This document shows positions 56,476-64,000 of a stretch of 64,000 bases of DNA, one piece after another. The notes under the pieces were generated by a model, which saw only the letters and a program-made list of their open reading frames with translations, was not told the DNA's origin and ran no database searches. Positions within the stretch are counted from its first letter, which is position 1; every line of letters starts with the position of its first letter. The stretch is taken from the NCBI GenBank assembly GCA_002415085.1, contig DIBV01000007.1, forward strand, positions 38,708 to 102,707, given 5' to 3'. The position numbers were made by a program, and so were the translations under genes. Source of the DNA: Arsukibacterium sp. UBA5043 (GTDB lineage: Bacteria > Pseudomonadota > Gammaproteobacteria > Enterobacterales > Alteromonadaceae).

Positions 56476-56988
56476 ATGACTAAGAATAGCTTTACAAAAG
56501 AAGATTTAATCGCCTGTGCGAATGGTGAATTATTCGGCGAAGGCAACAGCCAGTTACCCTCTGACAACATGCTGATGATGGACCGAATCGTTCATATATC
56601 TGAAGAGGGTGGCCTGTATGGAAAGGGGCAAATTATTGCTGAGCTGGACATTAATCCTGATCTTTGGTTTTTTGCCTGTCACTTTAAAGGCGATCCGGTT
56701 ATGCCAGGCTGTCTTGGTCTGGATGCTATGTGGCAACTGGTTGGTTTTTTTCTGGGCTGGTGTGGTGGCCCTGGTAAAGGCAGAGCACTAGGGGTAGGTG
56801 AAGTTAAATTTACCGGCCAAATATTGCCTACCGCAAAAAAGGTAACCTACACCATTAACATGAAGCGAGTAATCAAGCGTAAGCTGTTTATGGGCATTGG
56901 TGACGGTGTGGTGAGTGTTGATGGCCGTGATATTTATGCCGCGACCGATTTGAAAGTTGGCTTGTTTCAGGACACGTCTAGTTTCTAA
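56476..56988 (+). CDS. fabA: 3-hydroxydecanoyl-[acyl-carrier-protein] dehydratase/isomerase
   Basis: Dehydrates 3-hydroxydecanoyl-ACP and isomerises the product to cis-3-decenoyl-ACP, the branch point to unsaturated fatty acids. Hotdog fold, 170 residues. The active-site histidine lies in [20 protein letters not shown] (~68-87), and the catalytic aspartate in the same segment ([12 protein letters not shown]). It starts [21 protein letters not shown] FabR-type operator precedes it and an intrinsic terminator follows. It lies next to rmf, as in other gammaproteobacteria. Confidence 0.96.
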   Translation: MTKNSFTKEDLIACANGELFGEGNSQLPSDNMLMMDRIVHISEEGGLYGKGQIIAELDINPDLWFFACHFKGDPVMPGCLGLDAMWQLVGFFLGWCGGPGKGRALGVGEVKFTGQILPTAKKVTYTINMKRVIKRKLFMGIGDGVVSVDGRDIYAATDLKVGLFQDTSSF

Positions 56989-57011
56989 GTCTGCCAAACT
57001 GACTAGTACGA

Positions 57012-57040
57012 AGAAACCCCGCTTAATCTGCGGGGTTTCT
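57012..57040 (+). terminator. Rho-independent terminator of fabA
   Basis: An 11-bp perfect stem, AGAAACCCCGC / GCGGGGTTTCT, with a 7-base loop, is placed between convergent fabA and rmf. The T-rich arm and following TTTCT support termination of fabA; in reverse it may also end rmf transcription. Confidence 0.85.
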
Positions 57041-57073
57041 GTTTCTAATCAACAAAATAATACTTTTTTCCTG

Positions 57074-57256
57074 TCAGAGGCCTTTGTTAAACAAACCGAC
57101 ATTTCGATCTTCCATTGCTTCCCGCCAACCTCCGAGCCATTGTGAGCGGACATCTAAATTTTGATAGGGACAAATTTCTTTCGAGCGTCCGGTAACACCG
57201 GCACGATAACCTTGAGCATGAGCACGTTCCAGACGATCACGTTTTTGTCTTTTCAT
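57074..57256 (-). CDS. rmf: Ribosome modulation factor
   Basis: 60-residue basic protein that dimerises 70S ribosomes into inactive 100S particles in stationary phase. MKRQKRDRLERAHAQGYRAG at the N-terminus and RSQWLGGWREAMEDR near the C-terminus are almost identical to E. coli Rmf. The ATG at 57254-57256 is preceded by GAGGAAG. A longer in-frame start would add 67 residues of unrelated sequence and was rejected. It is convergent with fabA, the conserved fabA-rmf pairing. Confidence 0.95.
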   Translation of the reverse strand: MKRQKRDRLERAHAQGYRAGVTGRSKEICPYQNLDVRSQWLGGWREAMEDRNVGLFNKGL

Positions 57257-57594
57257 ACGGCAGTCTTCCTCAACATATTTGTATTGATTTTTATGCAGTG
57301 CAATCGTTATCAGAGCAAGCTTAAACATCACAACCAACTCACTGTAAGCAGTATATTGCAACGATGCACCCATTAATTGATAGCTGACAGCGACAGAAGG
57401 TTCAAACGAAATTAGCAGATATACAGCTTGACATAGGCTAACAGACTGAAGTTTCATGTTTTTTAAAAATGTTTTTCTTTATATTATATTGCGCTTAAAA
57501 TTACGTTTTGATAACCGTTTTAATGCGCCCGGTTTTATTATAAAAAAAGCTGCCGAAGCAGCTCTTTTCAAATTCAGTTTAAGGCGAGTAACGG
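57257..57594. other. Intergenic region upstream of rmf
   Basis: About 338 bp between rmf and the DUF3466 gene, both on the minus strand. It holds the rmf promoter and leader (a TATACT hexamer on the minus strand at 57350-57355 is one candidate) and the DUF3466 terminator. The rest is AT-rich. I see no additional gene. Confidence 0.5.
57542..57563 (-). terminator. Rho-independent terminator of the DUF3466 gene
   Basis: On the minus strand, AGCTGC-TTCG-GCAGCT (a stable UUCG tetraloop) is followed by a run of T. It lies about 30 bp after the DUF3466 stop codon. Confidence 0.92.
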
Positions 57595-59433
57595 TTAGCG
57601 TCTGCGACGGAATAAAACGCCAAAACCGGCAAGTAAAAACAAACCTAAACTGCCTAAACCACCGGCATTGCGCTCATAGGTATCTTGTTCAGTATTGCAA
57701 TTTTCTGGTTCACCATTGGCTACCGGCAACAACTTAACCGCTTTAGCCTGCTCTGTTTGTTGCGGGTTGCCACTTTCGTCCAGTATCGGTTGTCCTTTGG
57801 CATCAAGTTGCGGTAACACTTGCAACACAGTGGCAAGGATTTCACCATTATTATTGATTGAGCTGGCATCGACTATCGTAAAATCGGCATTACAGCCAAC
57901 CAACGTATTTAGATCGCGAAAAGTATCGCTGGCAATATCATATACAAAACCATGCTGACGCCGGTCGGTTGTGCCGCCAATGATGATTTCAGCCCGGCCG
58001 ACAATCTGACCGTTATCATTGATATCTGCGGGTACTGAAGAAGAACTGGCAAAAAAATCAGTTGGAAATACCACAGTATCGGCGGCCACATCGTAATAAA
58101 AAAACTTATCCCGGCGTGAGCCATTTATGGTTTTTATCGCATAGCCGGTAGCGATATTATTGTTATTCAAATCGGTAGCAATACTCGCCAGCCACTGTGC
58201 CGGATCAACCATGGCACTTATTTCATCACCCTGAAATAAGGTCGCGTGAGGTGCAACGTAGATCTGGCGAAACTCACCGCCAAACCCATCGCGAAACAGA
58301 ATACTGCGATCGCTATCACTATATATGGAATAACCGACAGCAATACCATTGTCATTAACCGCAGTAGCCGCACTAGCGTAACGAACTTCAGACTCGTCAT
58401 CGATTTGGTGTACTGCCCCAGTGCCCTTCTCACCAAGAAAGCCGAACGTTTGACTAATGGTGGCACTACCATCCGCTTGTAACTGCCACAGCATTGCCCG
58501 CTCAGTATAGCCACTGGGCACGACAACTGTTTGATTACGGTAAATCTGCGACTTTAAATCGAAAAAGTTAGATTCCTGGCTTTCAAGTTCCCGGTTGAGA
58601 CAATAAACAACGGGTTGGTTTTTGCCATCACATAATGTTTCCAGAAACGTCTGAATCTCTTCATTTAATGCCACAGAGCCCGAGCCAGCTACCAGATTTT
58701 GGTTATTAACAGCAAAGGCCTGGCTGAAGCCGCCGCCAATCTCAGTGTAGGATGGTAATAAATTAACCGGGCCATTACTGGTTACTGCAACACCGTATTT
58801 AAAACCAGGTTCAGGCTGCCAAACCGTAATGGTTTCTGGTGCTTCTGTTGCCGGATCTTCTGCATCCGGGTCTGGAGCTGGGGTAAATTCCTGTTTAGTA
58901 AAGGGAGCAGTAGCGACCCCGACCACGACCCCTTGTTCATTAATATCGTTAATAAACTCCTGGTTAGAGCGAAGTTGGTTTAAATCACGTAACGGGCTCA
59001 CCGCTGGCGTACCATTTACAGGATGGGCAATCGCCACGGTGCGTCCCACCGGTTGATTTCTCAATCCCTGGCTAGCACCAAGCAATACAGTCAGCGTATT
59101 TAATACGGTTGCATCATAAATACCAAGTTTGGCATCTTCAATTTGTTCAGCAGTTAAAATCGCTTTAATCGTATCACTTTCAAAATTGATGGTGCTGACA
59201 TCAAGCGGAAAATTAATAAAATTAACCGCAGTTCGAGTTGAGCCATCGCGTAATTGCCATTGTACAAACCCCTGACCCGTAACAATCGCATCACCCTGAT
59301 CGTTTAATGCGGCAGCAAAGTTTGCCTTGGAAATATTGTTTGGCTCCAGCTCTGCCACTTGATACACAGCCGCTGTGGCAGGAAATGCAGTTAGCAAAGG
59401 TACTAATGCTAAACTGATCCGAGATAATTTCAT
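57595..59433 (-). CDS. DUF3466 family protein with GlyGly-CTERM-like tail
   Basis: Exported 612-residue protein. A signal peptide (MKLSRISLALVPLLTAFPATAA) is followed by repeated segments with DLNNNNIATGYAI, VNDNGIAVGYSIYSD and DINDNGQIVGRAEI, a recurring Asn-rich (I/L)N-(D/N)-G-x-(I/V)-x-G pattern suggesting a beta-propeller-like repeat. The C-terminus reads NAGGLGSLGLFLLAGFGVLF then RRRR: Gly-Gly, a hydrophobic helix and a basic cluster, the form of GlyGly-CTERM signals recognised by rhombosortase. It probably ends up at the cell surface or secreted. Function unknown. Confidence 0.82.
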   Translation of the reverse strand: MKLSRISLALVPLLTAFPATAAVYQVAELEPNNISKANFAAALNDQGDAIVTGQGFVQWQLRDGSTRTAVNFINFPLDVSTINFESDTIKAILTAEQIEDAKLGIYDATVLNTLTVLLGASQGLRNQPVGRTVAIAHPVNGTPAVSPLRDLNQLRSNQEFINDINEQGVVVGVATAPFTKQEFTPAPDPDAEDPATEAPETITVWQPEPGFKYGVAVTSNGPVNLLPSYTEIGGGFSQAFAVNNQNLVAGSGSVALNEEIQTFLETLCDGKNQPVVYCLNRELESQESNFFDLKSQIYRNQTVVVPSGYTERAMLWQLQADGSATISQTFGFLGEKGTGAVHQIDDESEVRYASAATAVNDNGIAVGYSIYSDSDRSILFRDGFGGEFRQIYVAPHATLFQGDEISAMVDPAQWLASIATDLNNNNIATGYAIKTINGSRRDKFFYYDVAADTVVFPTDFFASSSSVPADINDNGQIVGRAEIIIGGTTDRRQHGFVYDIASDTFRDLNTLVGCNADFTIVDASSINNNGEILATVLQVLPQLDAKGQPILDESGNPQQTEQAKAVKLLPVANGEPENCNTEQDTYERNAGGLGSLGLFLLAGFGVLFRRRR

Positions 59434-59482
59434 TCAACGCCCCTAATGTACTTCTGATGTACTTATAATCTGTTATAAAAAT

Positions 59483-61387
59483 CTATGAACCCGATGCTTC
59501 CAACTTTTCCCAACGCGCGTAAGCCTGCGCCAGCTTCGACTCAGTCTGCTGCAATAGGTTCAACGTCTGTTGACTGTCAGCGGCGCTTCGTTTGAAAAAC
59601 TCCGGATCATTAACCTGTTGCTGTAACGCAGTTAGCTCAGCATCAAGTTGCTCAATCTGCTGGGGTAGAAGTTCAAGTTCACGTTTTTCTTTATATGATA
59701 ACTTCTTAGCGTTACTAACTAAAGGCTCTGCAGGTTTTTCTGCAACTGTCCGCTCGCTACTGCCAGTTTTATCATTGGTTTTTTTGCTCGCCTGGCGCGC
59801 CTGATAAGCCGTTACATCATCATAACCGCCAGCAATTTCAATAATCCGGCCATTTCCGGCAAAGAGTAAGGAACTGGTAACGGTGTTATTGACAAACTCA
59901 CGGTCATGGCTGACCAACAGCACGGTGCCTTGATATTGCTGCAGTATATCTTCCAGCAACTCCAGTGTTTCTACATCTAAATCATTGGTTGGTTCATCAA
60001 GGATCAATAAGTTACTTGGCCTGGCAAATAGCTTAGCCAATAACAAACGATTCTTTTCACCACCTGAAAGTGCTTTAACCGGCGTACGTGCCCGGGCCGG
60101 CGGAAATAAAAAGTCTTGCAGATAGCTAAGGACATGGCGGCTTTGGCCATTTTGTTGCACTTCCTGCTTACCATCAGCGACGTTATCCTGCACCGTGGCT
60201 TCTAAATCCAGCGCGATTCGGTGTTGGTCAAAATAAGCCACTTCCAGATTAGTGCCGCGTTTTACTGCGCCGCTATCCACTTTGTAATCATCGAGCAGAA
60301 CTTTGATCAGGCTCGACTTACCTACCCCGTTAGGCCCGACTAAGGCAATGCGGTCACCCCGCATGACCAGCAAATCTAAATTGTCCATTACCGGCTTGCC
60401 GTTAAACGCCAGACTGATGCCCTTGCCCTCAAACACCAGCTTACCAGAGCGGTTCGCCTGTTCAATATTGAAATCGACCTTACCTTGTTGCTCCAAGCGT
60501 GCTGCCCGCTCCTGGCGCAGCGCTTTTAACGCTCTTACCCGACCTTCATTGCGGGTACGGCGGGCTTTAATGCCCTGACGGATCCACACTTCTTCTTCTG
60601 CCAACCGCTTATCAAACAACGCATTATGCTTTTGTTCGTCTTCCAGCATTTTTTGTTTACGATCCAGATATTCCTGATAATTACCAGGATGTGACGTCAG
60701 CTCGCCCCGGTCTAAGTCAATAATCCGGGTAGCCAGCGCCCGGATAAAGGCCCTGTCGTGCGAAATAAAAATAATGGCACCGTTAAAATTCAGTAAAAAC
60801 TGCTCCAACCATTGGATCGCCGCTAAGTCTAAGTGGTTGGTCGGTTCGTCCAGCAATAAAATATCAGGTTTAGCCACTAATGCTCTGGCCAGCGCGGCTT
60901 TGCGCAGCCAGCCACCTGATAAGGTCGCCAGGCTGGCATCCGGGTCCATTTCAAACTGCTGACAAAGATCACTCACTCGTGTTTCCAATGACCAACCGTC
61001 GCGAGTATCCATTTCATTCTGCAGTTGCTCAAATAAGCGATACTCGGCATCACCTGCACCTTCCAGGTTTTCTGATAAGGTATAAAACTGTTGCAGTTTT
61101 TCAGCTAAATCACCGGCACCCTCGCGAATAAAGTCAGCAATTTTAGTTTGCATTTTGGCCGGGGGGTCTTGTTCTAAACGGCTTAGCACAACCCCGGTAT
61201 TGACCACTATCTGGCCATCGTCCAGATTTTGCTGACCGGTCAGCAATTTTAAAAATGACGATTTACCCGCGCCATTACGACCAACCAAACATACCCGCTC
61301 CCCACTGAACAGGCTAAAGTCAACATGATCTAAAATCGGGTTGGTACCAAACGCTAAACACGCCTGCTGAAAACGCAATAATTCCAC
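59483..61387 (-). CDS. uup: ABC-F ATPase Uup
   Basis: Cytosolic ABC-F protein linked to ribosome quality and to suppression of transposon excision in E. coli. Two nucleotide-binding domains carry Walker A CLVGRNGAGKSSFL (~32-45) and ALVGPNGVGKSSLI (~348-361), with signatures ATLSGGWLRKAALARAL and VKALSGGEKNRLLLAKLF. The C-terminal ~90 residues form a Lys/Glu-rich segment with KLSYKEKRELELLPQQIEQL, the coiled-coil DNA-binding tail of Uup. At 634 residues it is the usual size. The start is GTG, about nine bases after AAGGA. Confidence 0.94.
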   Translation of the reverse strand: MELLRFQQACLAFGTNPILDHVDFSLFSGERVCLVGRNGAGKSSFLKLLTGQQNLDDGQIVVNTGVVLSRLEQDPPAKMQTKIADFIREGAGDLAEKLQQFYTLSENLEGAGDAEYRLFEQLQNEMDTRDGWSLETRVSDLCQQFEMDPDASLATLSGGWLRKAALARALVAKPDILLLDEPTNHLDLAAIQWLEQFLLNFNGAIIFISHDRAFIRALATRIIDLDRGELTSHPGNYQEYLDRKQKMLEDEQKHNALFDKRLAEEEVWIRQGIKARRTRNEGRVRALKALRQERAARLEQQGKVDFNIEQANRSGKLVFEGKGISLAFNGKPVMDNLDLLVMRGDRIALVGPNGVGKSSLIKVLLDDYKVDSGAVKRGTNLEVAYFDQHRIALDLEATVQDNVADGKQEVQQNGQSRHVLSYLQDFLFPPARARTPVKALSGGEKNRLLLAKLFARPSNLLILDEPTNDLDVETLELLEDILQQYQGTVLLVSHDREFVNNTVTSSLLFAGNGRIIEIAGGYDDVTAYQARQASKKTNDKTGSSERTVAEKPAEPLVSNAKKLSYKEKRELELLPQQIEQLDAELTALQQQVNDPEFFKRSAADSQQTLNLLQQTESKLAQAYARWEKLEASGS

Positions 61388-61422
61388 TACTTACTATCCT
61401 TCAATCTACGCATTTTATTAAC

Positions 61423-61647
61423 CTATACACTTTGCAACCAACTGGCGATGCTTTCAGCATCAAAAGGCCAGTACAGCAGTTTGTCACCCGCCGCCAGCAC
61501 CGGAATATGCACCCGGAACTGCTGCAATAGCTGTTCATCATCAATAATATCTATTACCTGAAAATCTAATTCTGCTGCGACTAACAATGTTTCAGCTTGC
61601 TGGCACAGGTGGCAGCCCCAGGTGCTGTATAAGGTATACTGCGCCAT
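61423..61647 (-). CDS. Glutaredoxin-like family protein (DUF836 type)
   Basis: 74-residue thioredoxin-fold protein with a dithiol motif TWGCHLCQQAETLL near residues 10-23. The rest, FRVHIPVLAAGDKLLYWPFD, has the cis-proline of the fold. It is shorter than classical glutaredoxins and matches the small DUF836/glutaredoxin-like group often found beside rlmKL/uup in gammaproteobacteria. Its ATG overlaps the rlmKL stop (TAATG), so it is translationally coupled to it. Confidence 0.82.
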   Translation of the reverse strand: MAQYTLYSTWGCHLCQQAETLLVAAELDFQVIDIIDDEQLLQQFRVHIPVLAAGDKLLYWPFDAESIASWLQSV

Positions 61648-63776
61648 TAACGCGTTAACTCAAAACAGACATGAATATTTGGGTTACGTTTAAAATCTTC
61701 CGGCAAAGTGGCCGCAGAAATATCTTTTATCTGCCAGCCTGCCTCTTCCAGAGCCGCCTTATCAATTTTAAAACGGCGTTTGTTATTAGAAAAAATGACT
61801 TTGCCGCCCGGATTTAAGCGTCCTACCAGCATATTCAGCAAACTGACATGATCCCGTTGCACGTCCCAGTTATCTTCCATTCGCTTTGAATTTGAAAATG
61901 TTGGCGGGTCAACAAATATTAAATCAAACTGGTTACGACAGCGGGCCAACCATTGCAGGCAATCGGCTTGCTCAAACTGGTACTGTTTCGCCTGAGCGCC
62001 ACTGACCACTAAACCATTTTGGGTAAAGTTACGTTTTGCCCAGTCTAAGTAGGTATTGGACATATCTACCGTAGTTACCGATTTAGCACCGCCAATAGCA
62101 GCATGCACCGAGGCAGTACCGGTATAAGCAAACAGGTTCAATACAGACTTATCTTTCGCGTGCTCTTGAATTAAGCGCCGGGTTAGCCGGTGGTCTAAAA
62201 ACAAGCCAGTGTCCAGATAATCACGTAAGTTAACTAAAAACTTAGCGCCGTACTCGGCCACTTCTTTGTACTGGCCAGCTTTAGCCATTGCCTGATACTG
62301 ATTAGTGCCTTTTTGTTTTTCCCGTACTTTTAAAATCATTTTATCTGAGCTGATCCCAAGCACCTGGGGTACCTGGTTAACCACATCAAACAAGCGCTTC
62401 TGGGCAATTTGCTCATCAACAGTTGCCGGCGCAGCATACTCATGTACAACCACTTCACCATCGTACCAATCTACTGCTACGTTGTACTCCGGAATATCAG
62501 CATCGTATAGACGATAACAGCTAATGCCTTCCCGCTTTGCCCATTTTTGTAATTGTTTCAGATTTTTAGCCAGGCGATTGCCAAATGAACTACTCTCATT
62601 AAAAAACAACGACGGCGCATCAGAGCTAACCGCCACTTGTTTTTCAGTCAGTTCAAACAATGTAAATTCACAATCCAGCGGACCGTTGGTAAATTTATAG
62701 GTTTTACTTTTTGACAACCGTAGAGAGCGCAGTAAATCAGCATTAGAGGTAATAATGGCTAACCGCCAGCCCTGGTAATGCTGTTTTAGCGCCAGCGAAA
62801 ATTTGCTGTATAACGGAATTAAACTGGGTAGATCGCCCAACCGTTCACCATAAGGCGGGTTGGTTACAATAACGCCGGGTATTGTGGCAACACTGCCTTT
62901 AAGCTCCGTTGCATCGGCATAATCCACTTTGACATAATCTGCCACGCCGGCCCGGGCAATATTCTGACGAGCTTTAGCTAACGCACGCTCATCGGTATCA
63001 CTGCCGTAACACAAAATTTGTGCTGGCAAGCTGCGCACTTCCGCTCTGGCTTCATCTTTTAATTGTTGCCAGACATTGGCCCGATGACCAGGCCAGCCTT
63101 CGAAGGCGAAGCGTTCACGATTTAAGCCGGGTGCTTTATTCAGGGCAATTAATGCCGCTTCGATAATAATAGTGCCGCTACCACAAAAGGGGTCGAATAG
63201 TGGCTGATCGCTGCTCCAACCCGAACGTTTTAACAATGCTGCAGCCAAATGTTCTTTTAACGGCGCTTCGCCCTGTCCTGATCGATAACCGCGCTGGTGT
63301 AACGACGGGCCGGAAAAATCCTGCAGAAAATGAAAATAGTTTTTTTCCAACCGAACCTGAAAACGCATATCAGGGTTCAGGCGGTCAACATCAGGGCGTT
63401 GGCCAGTTTCTTCCCGAAATTGATCAACAATAGCATCTTTTAAACGCATGCCGCCGAACTGACTATTATCGATGGTGGCATGTTTGCCAACACAATCAAC
63501 CGCTAGTGTCTGGCGGATAGTCATTAACTGTGGCCAGTCAATTTTGCGGGCTATCTGGTATAAATCTGACTCTGCGGTTACCGGTTCTGACTGAATTAGC
63601 CGCATAATACGTGTGGCCAGACGTGACCATAAGCACAGCTGATAAGCACTGCTTAACTCTGCTTTAAAGCGCACCACACCCATTGATACTTTAATGACTT
63701 CGCCCTGATGATGGCGTATCTCATCGGCTAACAGCTCTTCGACGCCTTTTGACGTTAAAGCCCAGAATTCCAGCAT
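61647..63776 (-). CDS. rlmKL: Bifunctional 23S rRNA methyltransferase RlmKL
   Basis: Fusion enzyme that methylates 23S rRNA at G2069 (N7, RlmK part) and G2445 (N2, RlmL part). At 709 residues it is close to E. coli RlmL (702). The N-terminal THUMP domain (~45-155) is followed by an RlmL domain with VTNPPYGERLGDLPSL near 306 and LFDPFCGSGTIIIEAALIAL near 188. The C-terminal RlmK domain has VLNLFAYTGTASVHAAIGGA and DLIFVDPPTFSNSKRMEDNW. The ATG at 63774-63776 is preferred to an upstream TTG. It overlaps the glutaredoxin gene. Confidence 0.95.
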   Translation of the reverse strand: MLEFWALTSKGVEELLADEIRHHQGEVIKVSMGVVRFKAELSSAYQLCLWSRLATRIMRLIQSEPVTAESDLYQIARKIDWPQLMTIRQTLAVDCVGKHATIDNSQFGGMRLKDAIVDQFREETGQRPDVDRLNPDMRFQVRLEKNYFHFLQDFSGPSLHQRGYRSGQGEAPLKEHLAAALLKRSGWSSDQPLFDPFCGSGTIIIEAALIALNKAPGLNRERFAFEGWPGHRANVWQQLKDEARAEVRSLPAQILCYGSDTDERALAKARQNIARAGVADYVKVDYADATELKGSVATIPGVIVTNPPYGERLGDLPSLIPLYSKFSLALKQHYQGWRLAIITSNADLLRSLRLSKSKTYKFTNGPLDCEFTLFELTEKQVAVSSDAPSLFFNESSSFGNRLAKNLKQLQKWAKREGISCYRLYDADIPEYNVAVDWYDGEVVVHEYAAPATVDEQIAQKRLFDVVNQVPQVLGISSDKMILKVREKQKGTNQYQAMAKAGQYKEVAEYGAKFLVNLRDYLDTGLFLDHRLTRRLIQEHAKDKSVLNLFAYTGTASVHAAIGGAKSVTTVDMSNTYLDWAKRNFTQNGLVVSGAQAKQYQFEQADCLQWLARCRNQFDLIFVDPPTFSNSKRMEDNWDVQRDHVSLLNMLVGRLNPGGKVIFSNNKRRFKIDKAALEEAGWQIKDISAATLPEDFKRNPNIHVCFELTR

Positions 63777-63936
63777 AACACCCAACCTTCAAATAAAATG
63801 GCCGACAGTATAACAGAATGTGCTTTAAACACGTTTGAAGAATTGCAATAGTGCGTTATATCGACGCTTAAATCAGCAAGGTGCTGCTTAAACAAGCAGT
63901 TGAGCTGAATAACTTAAAATAACGCGATTAACATCT

Positions 63937-63964
63937 TGCATAGCCAGATTAAAAACACTAAGAT
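63937..63964 (+). promoter_or_regulatory. Candidate stable-RNA promoter in front of the tRNA gene
   Basis: A -35-like TTGCAT at 63937-63942 is followed about 17 bp later by an AT-containing -10 region near 63959-63964. A GC-rich discriminator (GCGCCCCGC) then follows directly. A GC-rich discriminator is usual for promoters of tRNA and rRNA under stringent control. The -10 match is imperfect. Confidence 0.4.
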
Positions 63965-63982
63965 GCGCCCCGCAATGACGGA

Positions 63983-64000
63983 CGCGGGATGGAGCAGCCT
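63983..64000 (+). tRNA. Initiator tRNA-fMet(CAT), 5' end only
   Basis: CGCGGGATGGAGCAGCCT, the last 18 bases of the window, equals the 5' end of gammaproteobacterial tRNA-fMet. It shows the leading unpaired C (C1-A72 mismatch), the acceptor strand CGCGGG and D-stem GAGC. The anticodon lies outside, so the assignment rests on the distinctive 5' sequence. Confidence 0.8.

Noticed and set aside
57456-57737. Plus-strand open frame across the DUF3466 terminator
   Set aside because: It covers an A/T-rich terminator and the end of a strong gene in the opposite direction, with no domain and no ribosome site.

Overview
The window reads as chromosome of a gammaproteobacterium. Protein sequences and gene order (nrdA-ubiG-gyrA-serC-aroA-cmk-rpsA-ihfB-lapA-lapB-pyrF; a HexR-linked zwf-pgl-edd-glk-eda block; fabA-rmf-DUF3466-uup-rlmKL) resemble the marine and freshwater Alteromonadales/Chromatiales group around Rheinheimera, Alishewanella and Arsukibacterium. 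That placement is an inference from protein resemblance, not from a search. No prophage, insertion sequence, CRISPR array, integron or secretion locus is visible, and coding density is high. This is mostly housekeeping sequence with a few accessory genes.

Region 1 (1-16 kb): class Ia ribonucleotide reductase (nrdB partial, nrdA), ubiquinone O-methyltransferase ubiG, and divergently gyrA. Then serC-aroA, cmk, rpsA with a structured leader, ihfB, the LPS-assembly pair lapA-lapB, pyrF and a K+/H+ antiporter. Several starts were corrected here (nrdA, rpsA, ihfB, lapA, pyrF) by family length and ribosome binding site.

Region 2 (16-37 kb): more variable. It holds a CIA30-family protein, an outer-membrane beta-barrel, a GDSL hydrolase, a DUF938 methyltransferase, kynureninase overlapping a lipoprotein alpha/beta hydrolase, yghU, a MipA/OmpV protein with an ABC1-type kinase, a broken YebE/TerB-like remnant, a DUF482 protein and a two-gene RND efflux pump. 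An unrecognised membrane/coiled-coil protein follows, preceded by five perfect copies of an 8-bp repeat. Then come DUF1543, a DUF885 lipoprotein whose Shine-Dalgarno lies in a 13-bp inverted repeat, malic enzyme, an HDOD protein and Dps.

Region 3 (37-50 kb): central carbon metabolism. ybiT is followed by the Entner-Doudoroff block zwf-pgl-edd-glk-eda on the minus strand, divergent from hexR and then pykA. Palindromes of the HexR type (TGTAAT-N3-ATTACA) lie between zwf and hexR and in front of pykA. An EamA transporter and an ATP-type phosphofructokinase follow, so the cell appears to encode both the Embden-Meyerhof and Entner-Doudoroff routes.

Region 4 (50-64 kb): a LytS/LytR-type two-component pair, an acyl-CoA thioesterase, an M61 PDZ peptidase, an M23 peptidase, an unusual tandem PTPS-like protein, a small helical protein, fabA with a FabR-type operator, rmf, a DUF3466 protein with a GlyGly-CTERM-like tail, uup, a glutaredoxin-like protein and rlmKL. 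The right edge cuts through an initiator tRNA gene.

I did not find a clearly new multi-gene system. The items most worth checking are the octanucleotide repeat with its unknown gene, the SD-embedding inverted repeat of the DUF885 gene, the lipoprotein hydrolase paired with kynureninase, and the PTPS-like protein with catalytic residues divided between its halves.
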